This document shows, in pieces, positions 18,840 through 28,262 of a DNA stretch of 64,000 nucleotides (positions within the stretch are counted from its first letter, which is position 1; the number at the start of each line of letters is the position of its first letter). This DNA is from DASSUW01 sp963830725. GTDB taxonomy: Bacteria > Actinomycetota > Thermoleophilia > Solirubrobacterales > Solirubrobacteraceae. A program made the translations under genes and the position numbers. The stretch lies in assembly GCA_963830725.1 (NCBI GenBank), contig CAWHNO010000003.1, positions 116,634 to 180,633 of the forward strand. Direction: 5' to 3'. The notes beneath the pieces are model-generated. The model did no database searches. It was not told the DNA's origin and saw only the letters and a list, made by a program, of their open reading frames with translations.

Positions 18840-19456
18840 GACGCGAGTTCGTGCAGGAACGGATTGCTTGCGCGCTCGCGGCCGAGCGTCGTGGCCGGCC
18901 CGTGGCCGGTGAGCACCCGCGTGTCGTCGGGCAGCGTGTCGAGCAGGCCGGCGATCGAGGCCATCAGCGTGTCGTAGTCGCCGCCGGGCAGGTCGGGGCG
19001 GCCGATCGAGCCCTGGAACAGCACGTCGCCCGAGGCCAGCAGCTTGTGCTCGGGGAGCGAGAAGCTGACGTGGCCGGGGCTGTGGCCGGGCGTGAAGATG
19101 ACGTCGATGTCGAGGCCGGCGAGGCTGAGCTGCTCGCCGCCCTCGAGCGTCTCCTCGGGGTCGTACGGCTCGTACGGCCCGTAGCCCGGGAACAGGTAGC
19201 TGTTGATGTCCTTGAGGATCTGGACCTCGATCCGCGGGCAGTACACGGGAGCTTTCGTGTGGCGGGCCAGTTCGGCGACCGCCCCGACGTGGTCGAAGTG
19301 CGTGTGCGTGAGCAGGATCGCCTCGACGGGCGCCGTCAGGGCCTCGATGATCCGGTCGCCCTCGTCGCCCGGGTCGACCACGATCGCGCGCTCGCCCCCG
19401 TCGATGATCCAGCAGTTCTCCTGGAGCGGTCCGACGGTGAGGCCGCGGGCGTTCAC
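18836..19456 (-). CDS. metallo-beta-lactamase-fold hydrolase (glyoxalase II-like)
   Basis: The gene encodes 206 residues from GTG at 19456. It has the binuclear zinc motif LLTHTHFDHVGA, then FTPGHSPGHVSF, the bridging Asp in LASGDVLFQGSIGRPDLPGG and the last His in LTGHGPATTLGRER. This is the short YcbL-type branch lacking the long C-terminal glyoxalase II domain. The start overlaps the stop of the small membrane gene (19453-19456), and the end overlaps hisS. The substrate cannot be read from sequence. Confidence 0.88.
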   Translation of the reverse strand: MNARGLTVGPLQENCWIIDGGERAIVVDPGDEGDRIIEALTAPVEAILLTHTHFDHVGAVAELARHTKAPVYCPRIEVQILKDINSYLFPGYGPYEPYDPEETLEGGEQLSLAGLDIDVIFTPGHSPGHVSFSLPEHKLLASGDVLFQGSIGRPDLPGGDYDTLMASIAGLLDTLPDDTRVLTGHGPATTLGRERASNPFLHELAS

Positions 19457-19818
19457 TGCTGCTGCTGCTGCTTGCGGCGCTGGGCGCGCTGGTAGACCCA
19501 GCGATCGGTGACGTAGGCGAGCGGCGTGTAGAGCACGAGGGCGAACACGGACAGCAGGATCGACTGGCTGACCGGCGCCTCGCTGCCGAACACGCCGATG
19601 CGCGTGAAGAGGAACAGCAGCGCGGCCATCAGCCCCGCCTTCAGGAACGCGCTGTTCCAGCTCGGCGGCTTGTTCATCCGGCGCTCGCGCGCGGTCTCCT
19701 TGCTCGCCTTGCTGAGCTCCTCGGTGGTCGGGCGGCGGCCGGTGCGGCCGCGCGACTCGACGACGCCCGCGGCGTTGCCGCGGTGCTTGGACCGGCGCTT
19801 GCGCTTCGTCTGTGCCAT
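19453..19818 (-). CDS. small membrane protein coupled to hisS-aspS cluster
   Basis: The gene encodes 121 residues. A strongly basic N-terminus (MAQTKRKRRSKHRGN) and a polar Arg/Glu region are followed by two membrane segments (about 60-76 and 84-103). The protein ends in a basic Gln run (RRKQQQQQ, from a CTG/CAG-type repeat). No named family is recognised. It is the first gene of the four-gene overlapped set and is probably tied to it by coexpression only. Confidence 0.75.
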   Translation of the reverse strand: MAQTKRKRRSKHRGNAAGVVESRGRTGRRPTTEELSKASKETARERRMNKPPSWNSAFLKAGLMAALLFLFTRIGVFGSEAPVSQSILLSVFALVLYTPLAYVTDRWVYQRAQRRKQQQQQ

Positions 19819-19843
19819 GGCTGGTGTGGAGGGTAGCCATCAG

Positions 19844-20629
19844 CTAGTCCAGGAGCGGCGCACCGCGCAGCGGCACGTCCTCCGGGAAGGATTCGAACGC
19901 GCTGCGGGGAGCGGGCGCGACCAGCTCGGCGCCGGTGACGACGGCGTGCTCGCGGACGGCGGCGACCACGTCCGCGGGGGTGGTGCGCTCGAGCTCCTCG
20001 ACGTTGGTGGAGACCTGGACGATGCCCTGCGAGGGGAGCTCGAGCCCGAGCGCCCGCACACCCGGCAGGGTGCGGATCTCGGCCGCGATCTCCTTGGCCG
20101 TGCCGAGCGGGGCGTCGATCTCGACGTTGAAGGCGGCGAGCGGCGGGCGCGCGGCGACGAGCGTCGCCCCGGCGGTCGGGTGCAGGCGCCTCGGGCCCGC
20201 GTCGGGCGCGACCTGCTCGATCCCGCCGCCACGCAGCTCGGCCCGCGTGCGGCCGCCGGCCAGGTCGCCGTAGAGGTAGACGGGGACCCCGAGCTCGTCG
20301 CCGAGCCGGTCGGCGAGGATCAGCGCCTCGGCGATCGCCGCGCCGCGCTGGTCGGGGTGCAGGTACACGATCGGGGCGACGTCGACGGCGCCCACCCGCG
20401 GGTGCGCGCCCGCGTGATGCGTCAGGTCGATGCGGGCGATCGCCTCGCGCGCCCCGTTCACGACCTGCTCGGCGAGCTCTCCCGGCTCGCCTGTGAGCGT
20501 GAAGACCGACCGGTGATGGTCGGGGTCGGAGGAGTGGTGGATCAGGCCGGGGCCGAAGGCGCGCGCGATGGCGGCGACGGCCTCGGGGTCGCGGCCTTCT
20601 GAGACGTTGGGGACGGCGAGCAGGGACAG
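19844..20629 (-). CDS. ftcD: glutamate formimidoyltransferase
   Basis: The gene encodes about 261 residues. It begins with the family signature AVPNVSEGRD and has HHRSVFTLTG, HAGAHPRVGAVDVAPIVYL, YLYGDLAGGRTRAEL and ARPPLAAFNVEI. It transfers the formimino group of N-formimino-glutamate to tetrahydrofolate at the end of histidine breakdown. The monofunctional transferase half is present; no cyclodeaminase half is seen. No ATG or GTG lies near the start. Two CTG codons (20629 and 20623) directly precede the conserved region just past a terminator hairpin, so the start is unusual, or the 5' end has an error. Confidence 0.85.
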   Translation of the reverse strand: MSLLAVPNVSEGRDPEAVAAIARAFGPGLIHHSSDPDHHRSVFTLTGEPGELAEQVVNGAREAIARIDLTHHAGAHPRVGAVDVAPIVYLHPDQRGAAIAEALILADRLGDELGVPVYLYGDLAGGRTRAELRGGGIEQVAPDAGPRRLHPTAGATLVAARPPLAAFNVEIDAPLGTAKEIAAEIRTLPGVRALGLELPSQGIVQVSTNVEELERTTPADVVAAVREHAVVTGAELVAPAPRSAFESFPEDVPLRGAPLLD

Positions 20630-20647
20630 CTGCCGTGTCGTATCAGA

Positions 20648-20692
20648 ACCGCCCCCGAGCCCGCTGCGGGGGGTCGGCGGCTCGGGGGCGGT
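20648..20692 (-). terminator. terminator before ftcD
   Basis: A 13-bp perfect stem (ACCGCCCCCGAGC / GCTCGGGGGCGGT) with a 19-base loop starts 8 bases past the stop of the 103-residue gene. It separates that gene from ftcD, so ftcD should have its own promoter or be leaderless. Confidence 0.7.
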
Positions 20693-20699
20693 CCGGCTG

Positions 20700-21011
20700 T
20701 CAGGCGTCGACCGCGACGGGCGGGTGCATCCGCTCGCGGATGCGGTCGGCGACCGACGGGGTGCGGCGGTGGGCGAGGATCCCGGCCGCACGCGCGCGCA
20801 TGTGCGCGAGCAGGTAGGGGGCGCCGGCGATGGCGGCCGTCACGGCGCGGTTCTCGTCGATCGCGAGGCCCGCGGCGACGACGCCCTTGATCTCGCCGAC
20901 GATGACCTGGCCGGACGGCCACTCATCCTCGGTCGACCAGCCGAGCCGAACCAGCTCGGGCACGTCGTCGACACGGGCATCTCGGATCACGTAGGCGGTG
21001 GCGGAAAACAT
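20700..21011 (-). CDS. small conserved-looking hypothetical protein
   Basis: The gene encodes 103 residues from ATG at 21011. The first half (YVIRDARVDDVPELVRLGW) recalls the beginning of GNAT acetyltransferases, but the acetyl-CoA motif is absent and the protein is too short to be one. The second half is Ala/Arg-rich. It is monocistronic, and a strong terminator follows at once. Confidence 0.5.
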   Translation of the reverse strand: MFSATAYVIRDARVDDVPELVRLGWSTEDEWPSGQVIVGEIKGVVAAGLAIDENRAVTAAIAGAPYLLAHMRARAAGILAHRRTPSVADRIRERMHPPVAVDA

Positions 21012-21098
21012 TGCGCGGGTCTCCTTGGGGGCGGAGTTGCGGTTCTTGACCTCCCAAGACGCACCCGCGGCGCGGATATTCCATGGGGCCGTAAACGG

Positions 21099-23298
21099 TC
21101 AGGCGGTCAGGGCCAGCAGCGCCTCGGCCCGCTCGAGATCGGCGCGAGCGGAGAGGCCCTCAAGCGCCGCTCGCGCGAGCCGAAGCTCGCGCTCGGCCTC
21201 GGAGCGGCGGCCCGCCTCGATCGCGAGCTCGGCCAGCGCGATGCGTCCGCGCGCGAGCTCGTAGGGGGCGCGCAGCCGGCTCCAGAGGTCGACGGCGTCC
21301 TCGAGCTCGCGGCGGGCCGCCTCCACGTCGCCGCGGGCCCTGGCCAGGAGTCCTCGCGCAAAGCGCAGCGATGCGCGCAGCGGCGCGGTCGCGCCGCGGA
21401 TCCACGAGGCGCTCCAGCTCCTCCGCGGCGGCCTCGGCGGCCGGGATGTCGCCGGCGACGGCGTGCACGCGGACGGCCAGCTCGAGCCCCGCCGCCCGCC
21501 CCAGGCGCTCACCCGGCGGCAGCGCCCGCAGGTGCCGCGCCACCAGGTCGCGGGCGGCGGGCACGTCGCCGCGGTCGATCGCGATCTCCGCGAGGCAGAG
21601 CTGCGCGTCGGGATGCCACGCGATCTGCTCGCATAGCCCGGCGGCCTCGTCCAGCCGGCTCTGGCGACGGCGCAGCTCCGCCAGTCGCAGGATGCTCTCG
21701 TAGACGAGCGCGGGCGCCCCGAGCTCGAAGGCCCTGGTCGCAGCGGTCAGCTCGGCCTCGGCGTCGTCCCACCGGCCCCGCCACATCAGGACGGACGCGT
21801 AGTGCGAGCGGCAGAAGCCGAACAGCTGCGGCACGCTCCACTCCTCGCTGAAGCCGCTCACCGTGTCGCACCACTGGCTCGCGCGCTCGACGTCCCGGAC
21901 GCGCTCGCACGCGTAGATCATGTGGCAGCAGACGGCGCCCGCGATGTGCAGCCCGGACAACTCGCCGGCGACGGCGGCGGCCGTCGCCTGGTCGAGCTCG
22001 CGCATGCCGTCGGTGATCTCGCCGGCGGCGACGCGCGCGAGACCGGTCAGCGACAGCGCGAGCATCTCCAGGTCCATCGCACCGGTCCGGCGGCCGATCT
22101 CGAGCGCCCGCCCGGCGTACTCGCCGGCCCGCCCCGCATCGCCGTGCGCGACGAGCGCAGCCTCGCCCTCCAGGTACGCGAGCCAGCCGTGGGCGTCGCC
22201 CTCCTCCTCGCCTTCGAGCAGCCGGTGGGCATGTCCGAACCAGCCCTGCGCGACCGCGTCGTCGCCGCGGAACACCAGCGTGTCGAACGCGAGCCAGGCC
22301 GCGGTGCGCGCGGCCGAGCGCGGTTCCTCGCGGCCGCGATAGGCGCGGAAGGCGCGCGCTCGCGCCTCGAGGCTCGCGTCGCCCTCCCCCAGGAAGCGCG
22401 CCGCCTGCGCCCAGCCCTCCAGCGCCTCGGCCTGCTCGCCTCCCGCGAGCGCGCGCTCGAAGGCCGCCTTGGCGTCCTCCCAGGCACCCCGGCCGAGCGC
22501 CTCGACGCCGGCCTGGATGTCGTCCGGCGCGACGACCTGCGCGGGCGTCGCTTCGCGCTCCGGCTCGAGCGTCGGATCCTGGTTGAGGATCCGGCCCTGC
22601 AGCTCGCGCAGGGCGGGCGAGGGCTCGAGCCCGAGATCCTCGGCGAGCGTGCGCCGGAAGTCCTGGTAGACGTCGAGCGCCTCGGGGTGGCGCCCGGAGC
22701 GATAGAGGGCCAGCATCGCCTGGCCGCGCAGGCGCTCGCGCAGCGGGAAGCGGGCGATCTCGGCCGCCAGCTCGCCCGCCAGCTCGGCGTGCCGGCCCAG
22801 CCGCAGATCCGCCTCGATGCGGTCCTCGAGGCAGCCCATGCGCAGCTCGTCGAGGTGGTTGCGCTCCGTCTGCGCGAACGGCTCGGCGAACTCGGCCAGC
22901 GCTTCGCCGCGCCACAGCGCAAGCGCTTCGCGCAGCCGTAGGGCGGCGGTGGTCGCCTCGCCCGCTTCGAGCGCCGCGCGACCCGTGCGGCGCAGGCGGT
23001 CGAAGCGCGCGATGTCGATCGCCTCCGGCTCGGCCTCCACCAGGTAGCCCGGCGGCCGCGTGACGAGCGTGCCGGGAGCCAGGACCTTGCGCAGCTGCGA
23101 GACGTAGATCTGGACCATCTTGGCCGCCGTGTCCGGAACGGCCTCGCCCCACAGGTCGTCGACGAGCCGCTCGACCGCGACCGTCCGGTTGGGCGACACG
23201 AGCAACCGCGCGAGCAGCGCGCGCTGCTTGAGCCCACCGAGCGCGACCGGCGTCTCGCCGTCGACGACCTCCATCGGGCCGAGCAGGCGGAAGTCCAT
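21099..23298 (-). CDS. BTAD-type (SARP-like) transcriptional regulator (frameshifted near C-terminus)
   Basis: An N-terminal winged helix (MDFRLLGPMEVVDGETPVAL, LVDDLWGEAVPDTAAKMVQ, VSQLRKVL) is followed by the BTAD domain (ERNHLDELRMGCLEDRIEAD, LAMLALYRSGRHPEALDVYQ region) to about residue 245, then TPR-like repeats. The frame breaks near 21370-21410: ELERLVDPRR continues as ASLRFARGLLARARGDVEAA in the next frame and runs to 21099. Such regulators usually bind direct repeats near their own neighbourhood. It lies 12 bases after the MMPL gene, which it probably controls or is expressed with. Confidence 0.85.
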
Positions 23299-23310
23299 CC
23301 CGCGGCGACG

Positions 23311-25443
23311 CTACCAGCCGTCAGCGGGCTCGGCATGCCTCAGCCCGATGCTCGGGACGACGCGATCGAGCCACGCCGGCATCCACCACGCGCGCGCGCC
23401 GAGCAGCCGCAGGACGACCGGCTGGAGCACGAGGCGGATGAGCGTCGCGTCGAGCAGCACGGCGACGGCCAGGATCACGCCCATCTCCTTGAGCGCGAGC
23501 GGGCCGGCGAGCGCGAAGATCATGAAGACCACCACCATCACCGCGGCTGCCGCGTTGATGACGCGCCCCGTCCGCGCCATTCCCTCGACGACCGCCTGGC
23601 CGGGGTCGCCGGTGCGGTCGTGGATCTCACGGACCGTGGCGAGCAGGAACACGGTGTAGTCCATCGCCAGCGCGAACACGAGCGCGAAGAAGAAGATCGG
23701 GGCCCAGGCGTCGACGAAGCCCTGCGATTCGAACCCCAGCAGTTGCTCGAACGCACCCTCCTGGAACACGAGCCGGGCGACGCCGAACGCCGCCGCGGTC
23801 CCGAGCAGGTTGAGCACGACGGCGGCGCCTGCGGCGAGCGGAGCCCGCAGCAGGGCGACGAGCAGGACGAAGCCGAGTCCGAGGACGATGCCGACGACGA
23901 CGGGAAGGCGCGCGACGAGAGCACGCTCGAGGTCGTGCGTCTCGGCGGCGGGACCCCCGAGCTGCGCGCCGGCGGGGAGCCGGTCGCGGAGACGGTCGAT
24001 CGTCGCGCGCAGCTCGTCGCGATCGCTCCCCGCCGTGGGGATCGCGGTCAGCAGCGCCCGGCCCGCCGACCGTTCGACGGGCGTCACGCCGGCGATGCCC
24101 GCATCCCGCTCGACGGCCGACACCGCAGCGGCCAGGTCGGGCTCTGCCACGACGATCTGGAGGGCGTTCGCGGCACCGGCGCCGAACTCCCGCTGCACGA
24201 GCTCGTGTCCCTCGCGCGAATCCGCGTCGGCCTGCAGGGCCGTGACGGCCGGCATCCCCGTCCGCAGCCCGAGCGCAGGCACGGCGAGCAGCAGCAGGAT
24301 CGCCAGCGCCGCGGCGCCGTACGGCAGCGGCCGTCGCCACAGCCGGCGGCCCCAGGCGCCGAACCGCTCGCTGCGGTGATCGACGCCGCTGCTGAAGCGC
24401 AGCCGCCCGCCGTTGATGCGGTGTCCGAGGCCCGACAGCGCCGCCGGCAGCAACGTGAGCGTCGCGGCGAGCACCATCGCCACGGCGAGGCCGATCCCGA
24501 GCGGGACCGAGCGAAAGGCCGGCACCGGGACCAGCGTGACGGCCAGCAGCGCGGCGACGACCGTCAGCCCGCTCACGAGGACGGCCTTGCCGGCGGTTGC
24601 CATCGTCTCCGTGGTCGCATCGCGCGGCGTGAGCCCCGCGGCGAGCGCGGCGCGGAACCGGACGACGATGAAGAGCGCGTAGTCGATCCCGAGCGCGATC
24701 GCGAACATCATCGCGAAGTTCATCGCCCAGATCGAGACGTCGGCGAACTGCCCGAACACGAACAGCAGCCCGCCCGCGCCCAGCAGCCCGGCCATGGTCA
24801 GGAGCAGCGGCAGGCCGGCGGCGACCAGCGTCCCGAACGCGAGCACCAGGAGCGCCAGCGTGAGCGGCCAGGTCAGGAGCTCGGACTTCAGCATCGCCGC
24901 CTTGTTCGCGGCGTTGAAGTCCGCCCACATCGCGGCGGTCCCCGTCAGGCGGACGGTCAGCCCGGGAGCCGACAGCCGCGCGAGCCGCGGACTCAGCCGC
25001 GCGGCCGCCTCGACCATCTCAGCGGGCGGCTCCGCGGCCAGGCCGGTGACGATCACCGTGCGGCGATCCGCCGAGATCGTGTGCCCTTCCCGCGGCGCGA
25101 GGACATCCGCCACCGCCGGGTCGCGTCGGAGCATGGCTCGGACGCGAGCGATCGCGGGGTCGTCCAGCTCTGCGCCGGCGATGACCGCCGACAGCGCGTA
25201 CGTGCCGCGGCCGGGGAAGCTCGACTCAAGCTCGTGACGGGCGGCCACCGACTCCGAGCCGACCGCTTCCCAGCCGGCGCCCGACAACGCGCGGTCCGCG
25301 AACGGCGACAGCGCGCCCAGCACCAGCACGATGCCCAACCACGCGATCACGATGGCCCGCCGGTGGTCGGAGGCCCAGGCGCCGAGGCGCCCGAGGCCGG
25401 CGGTCTCCGCGTTGGTCCGAGGTCGAAGCTCTTGGGTTCGCAT
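23311..25443 (-). CDS. MMPL/RND-family membrane transporter
   Basis: The gene encodes 710 residues from ATG at 25443. It has two symmetric halves, each with one membrane segment, an extracytoplasmic loop and five further segments. Typical motifs are FAIALGIDYALFIVVRFR and FALAMDYTVFLLATVREIHD (the proton-relay Asp-Tyr pair), plus GMARTGRVINAAAAVMVVVF. The family exports lipids, drugs or siderophore-type molecules using proton motive force. It is cotranscribed with the downstream BTAD regulator (12-base gap). The substrate is unknown. Confidence 0.9.
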   Translation of the reverse strand: MRTQELRPRTNAETAGLGRLGAWASDHRRAIVIAWLGIVLVLGALSPFADRALSGAGWEAVGSESVAARHELESSFPGRGTYALSAVIAGAELDDPAIARVRAMLRRDPAVADVLAPREGHTISADRRTVIVTGLAAEPPAEMVEAAARLSPRLARLSAPGLTVRLTGTAAMWADFNAANKAAMLKSELLTWPLTLALLVLAFGTLVAAGLPLLLTMAGLLGAGGLLFVFGQFADVSIWAMNFAMMFAIALGIDYALFIVVRFRAALAAGLTPRDATTETMATAGKAVLVSGLTVVAALLAVTLVPVPAFRSVPLGIGLAVAMVLAATLTLLPAALSGLGHRINGGRLRFSSGVDHRSERFGAWGRRLWRRPLPYGAAALAILLLLAVPALGLRTGMPAVTALQADADSREGHELVQREFGAGAANALQIVVAEPDLAAAVSAVERDAGIAGVTPVERSAGRALLTAIPTAGSDRDELRATIDRLRDRLPAGAQLGGPAAETHDLERALVARLPVVVGIVLGLGFVLLVALLRAPLAAGAAVVLNLLGTAAAFGVARLVFQEGAFEQLLGFESQGFVDAWAPIFFFALVFALAMDYTVFLLATVREIHDRTGDPGQAVVEGMARTGRVINAAAAVMVVVFMIFALAGPLALKEMGVILAVAVLLDATLIRLVLQPVVLRLLGARAWWMPAWLDRVVPSIGLRHAEPADGW

Positions 25444-25619
25444 GGCGCGGAGTGCACAGCCGAGCGGTTGCTTCTCGGTAGGGCGCCGGCAAATCGACGC
25501 CAACGCGCTGGAACGGACGTGACGCGGATCGGTTCCAGCGTCCGGCGCTACTACGACTGACGGGTCGTTGTCACCGCTTGGCGTGATGCACATGTGACTG
25601 CATCGGTATGCTCGTATGC

Positions 25620-25862
25620 ATGCGCACGACCATCAATCTGCCTGACGCGCTCGCAGAAGCGGCCAAACGCCGAGCCGCAGAAGAGGGACGGACCTTCACC
25701 AGCGTCGTCGAGGAGGGCCTGCGAACGGTGCTCGAGACACCCTCTGAGCACTACTCGCCACGAGAACTGCCGGCGTACGGCGAGCCGTCAGGGCGGTTCT
25801 TGGTGGATCCCGCCGACCGCGCGGCGCTCTGGGAAGCGCTCGACGCCGACGCAGGCCGGTGA
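25620..25862 (+). CDS. VapB-type antitoxin
   Basis: The gene encodes about 80 residues. The N-terminus MRTTINLPDALAEAAKRRA is a ribbon-helix-helix DNA-binding domain; the C-terminal half (GRFLVDPADRAALWEAL) should wrap the toxin. Start choice: ATG at 25620 gives the standard RHH start, and an in-frame ATG lies at 25608. Its stop overlaps the toxin GTG (GTGA), the classic coupled layout. Autorepression by the complex is expected for the family. Confidence 0.85.
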   Translation: MRTTINLPDALAEAAKRRAAEEGRTFTSVVEEGLRTVLETPSEHYSPRELPAYGEPSGRFLVDPADRAALWEALDADAGR

Positions 25863-26302
25863 TCCTCCCCGACGTCAACGTCCTGGTCTATGCCTTTCGG
25901 CGCGAAGCGGTCGACCACGACCGCTACGCGAACTGGCTGTCCTTCGCCCTCGCCCGCTCAGAGCTCGCGCTGGTCGAGACCGTTCTCCTCGGGATGATCC
26001 GGATCGTCACAAGCCCGAGGATCATGGCCGACCCCGCGCCAACACCGCTCGCAATGAAGTTCGTGGACGCACTGCTCGCCGGGCCGCGCGTTCGACAGCT
26101 CGCGCCAACGGCAGCGACCTGGGAGCGCCTTCGGATCATCGCAGCGCGCGACGAGCAGGCGCGCGGCCCGCTCGTCCCTGACGCGTGGCTGGCGGCGCTC
26201 GCCCTCTCACACGGCTGCCGGCTGGCGACTGCCGACCGCGGGTTCGCCCGCTTCGAAGGCCTCGACTGGTTTATCCCGGTCGAACCGATCGCGAACAGTT
26301 GA
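25859..26302 (+). CDS. VapC-type PIN-domain ribonuclease toxin
   Basis: The gene encodes 147 residues. It has a PIN domain with the first acidic residue in ILPDVNVLVYAFRRE, Glu in LALVETVLLGMIRI, and the C-terminal pair in LVPDAWLAALAL and LATADRGFARF, so the catalytic set looks complete. PIN toxins cut RNA (tRNA or rRNA in known VapCs). It is encoded with the RHH antitoxin just upstream and lies about 230 bases before a tRNA gene, a common place for mobile accessory genes. Confidence 0.88.
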   Translation: MILPDVNVLVYAFRREAVDHDRYANWLSFALARSELALVETVLLGMIRIVTSPRIMADPAPTPLAMKFVDALLAGPRVRQLAPTAATWERLRIIAARDEQARGPLVPDAWLAALALSHGCRLATADRGFARFEGLDWFIPVEPIANS

Positions 26303-26529
26303 TCCCGCCGGGCCTGCCTCACACACAACGGACCCGCGGGCATCGCGCGTCGAGCGCCGTGCCTCGTAGGCGTGGCGGGCGGACACGATTGACACGGTGC
26401 CGGCCGAGCAGCCAGCGCACGCACCTTCAGGCATGCCGGCATGGCGTCGCTCAGGAGCGAAAACGCTCGAGGTGGACGTCGAGCAAGAGCCAGGATGACC
26501 CCGCTAGTCCCGCTAATGTTCCCCTCCCC

Positions 26530-26603
26530 GCCGGAGTAGCTCAGTCGGTTAGAGCAGCGGAATCATAATCCGCGTGTCGGGGGTTCGAGTCCCTCCTCCG
26601 GCA
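26530..26603 (+). tRNA. tRNA with CAT anticodon, probably elongator tRNA-Met
   Basis: The cloverleaf is complete: acceptor GCCGGAG/CTCCGGC, D arm GCTC/GAGC, anticodon stem GCGGA/TCCGC with loop ATCATAA (anticodon CAT), variable GTGTC, T arm GGGGG-TTCGAGT-CCCTC (one G-T pair) and discriminator A; no CCA is encoded. CAT could also belong to tRNA-Ile2 (lysidine-modified). The G1-C72 pair excludes a typical initiator. Confidence 0.93.
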
Positions 26604-26959
26604 TCAAGAAACCGCTGCAAAGCGCTAAATTCCTAGCTCGCGGTCCATCAGGGCGCAGCCGACAATGACCACGAAATGACCACGAGTTGCCGCCTTACGC
26701 GATTTCTTCAAGTCGCCCAGAGTCGTCTCCAGGCGCCTACCTCCAGCTGAGCGTGACTGCACCTTCGATCGATCGTTGCTCTCCTTCACCGCAAGCCCGG
26801 CGGCGGATCGGCGTCGACCCGGGTTCAGGCGTCCTGTTCTAGCCGGCATCCGACGGGCTAGCGTCGCGGCTGCGATCACCGATCCGCTCCGCGATACGGG
26901 AGCCGTCCAGGTGCACGGCCGACCGGGCAATCCAGGCAGCAACGCCCTGTCCACCGTCG
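26604..26959. other. no gene recognised downstream of the tRNA
   Basis: There are 356 bases with no frame I can support on either strand. A short direct repeat, AATGACCACG / AATGACCACG, lies near 26665-26684. The position just 3' of a tRNA and before a row of gene remnants suggests an old integration site, but no integrase was found. Confidence 0.4.
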
Positions 26960-27250
26960 CGCAGCCCAAGGACGCCGACGAGAAGATCGCCTCCTGCGCC
27001 GTCGTCACCACCACCGCCGACCGCGACGTCGCCTTCGTCAACCACCGGATGCCCGTCGTGCTCGACGGCCCCGACGCCGAACGGGCGTGGCTTGACCCCG
27101 GACGTCGACCTCGACGGCGCGATCGAACTCGCCCAGCCGCTCCCCGACGGTCGGCTCGGCGTCTACCCGATCAGCCCGCGGATCAACTCGAGCCGCAACG
27201 AAGGGCTCGACGTGCTCGAGCGGGTTGAGCCCGACGCGTCCACGAGCTAG
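26960..27250 (+). pseudogene. SRAP (YedK-like) C-terminal remnant
   Basis: Only the C-terminal part of an SOS-response-associated peptidase domain can be read: CAVVTTTADRDVAFVNHRMP with VVLDGPDAERAWLDP, then in the next frame VDLDGAIELAQPL and GVYPISPRINSSRNEG to a TAG at 27250. The 5' half with the catalytic Cys is absent. The shift lies in a run of four C near 27100; one C fewer would restore the frame. SRAP proteins crosslink to abasic sites in single-stranded DNA. This copy cannot be active. Confidence 0.6.
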
Positions 27251-27284
27251 CCCTTTATCTGCCGCGCGCTCACGACCTGTCGCC

Positions 27285-28262
27285 ATGTCCGGCGCGCAGC
27301 CCGCAATCTCCCGACGGACCGTGCAAGCCGCGTCGCGCCACGCAGGAACCAGTCCGCGCCACGGCGAACCCCCCAGCCGCATGCCGCCCACGCCGCCCGC
27401 GACCCCGGCCGTCCCCGACCCGGAGGTATCCGAAGCCGCCTGGCGGGCCGCGACCGCGGCCGCCGAAGCCGCCGACGCCGCCCGCCAAGTCGCCGACGCG
27501 CACCGCGGCCCGAGCGCCCTGCTGCCGTACACCCGCGCCGGCCGCCTGCGCCGTAACGCCCACGTCGCCGCGGACGCCGCCGAGCAAGCCCTCGCCGCCG
27601 CCCGCGCCGACCCGCCCGGCCTGCGCCAGGCCGCCCTGGCCGCCGCCCGCGCCGCCGACCACGCCGCCGAGGCCGCCGCGCAGCTCGGCGTGCCCGTCCG
27701 CGCCATCATGCGCGCCCGCGAACCCGCCCGGGTGGCCGCCCACGCCGCCCACCGCATCAGCGCGGCCCCGGGGAGGCCCCGCGCCGAGGACACCCAAGCC
27801 GCCACCGTCGCCGCCGAGAACACGCGCGACACCGCACAAGCCGCCCTGGTGTCCCTCGACGCCGCCCGCGCACGGGGGACCACCGTGATAACGCCTCGAC
27901 GAAAGCCGCGCCGCATCCGACTGCCGGCCGTCAGCGCCCGCCGCCTGACCGTCGTCGTCGGCAGCCTGATCGCCGTCATCCTCACCGCCACGCTGGTCGC
28001 CCTCGTCCTCGGCGACGCCACCTCGCCCGAGGCCGCCACCGCCGCCCAGACGCTCGCCATCGCCGGCATCGGCTTCTACTTCGGCGCCGCCGTCCGCCGC
28101 CGCGCCGCGGTCGCCCTGAGCCCCGTCGTTATGGATGACATGGATGACATGGAGGACACGGAGGACATGGAGGACATGGAGGACATGGAGGACGCGCCCG
28201 AGCAGGCCGCCGGGCAGGCCCGCCGCGAGGCCGCACACCGCCCAATACCGCCCACGGCGTGA
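27285..28262 (+). CDS. Ala-rich membrane protein with MED-repeat tail
   Basis: About 325 residues from ATG at 27285; other in-frame starts lie at 27225 and 27381. A long Ala/Arg-rich helical region (about 60-200, possible coiled coil or stalk) is followed by a basic stretch, a membrane segment (VVVGSLIAVILTATLVALVL), a second hydrophobic stretch ending GIGFYFGAAVRRR, and an acidic tail made of seven 3-residue units (MDD/MED/TED). No family is recognised. Its stop overlaps the GTG of the next small gene, whose C-terminus also carries FYFGAA. Function is unknown; membrane location is inferred. Confidence 0.55.
   Translation: MSGAQPAISRRTVQAASRHAGTSPRHGEPPSRMPPTPPATPAVPDPEVSEAAWRAATAAAEAADAARQVADAHRGPSALLPYTRAGRLRRNAHVAADAAEQALAAARADPPGLRQAALAAARAADHAAEAAAQLGVPVRAIMRAREPARVAAHAAHRISAAPGRPRAEDTQAATVAAENTRDTAQAALVSLDAARARGTTVITPRRKPRRIRLPAVSARRLTVVVGSLIAVILTATLVALVLGDATSPEAATAAQTLAIAGIGFYFGAAVRRRAAVALSPVVMDDMDDMEDTEDMEDMEDMEDAPEQAAGQARREAAHRPIPPTA
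28131..28193 (+). repeat. seven tandem 9-base units in coding sequence
   Basis: Seven in-frame copies of ATGGAGGAC and close variants (ATGGATGAC, ACGGAGGAC) encode the Met-Glu-Asp tail of the preceding membrane protein. Units of nine bases keep the frame, so copy number can change without breaking the gene. Confidence 0.9.

Noticed and set aside
23335..25560. 741-residue plus-strand frame
   Set aside because: It is antisense to the MMPL transporter and has an extreme Arg/Glu/His composition. Shadow.
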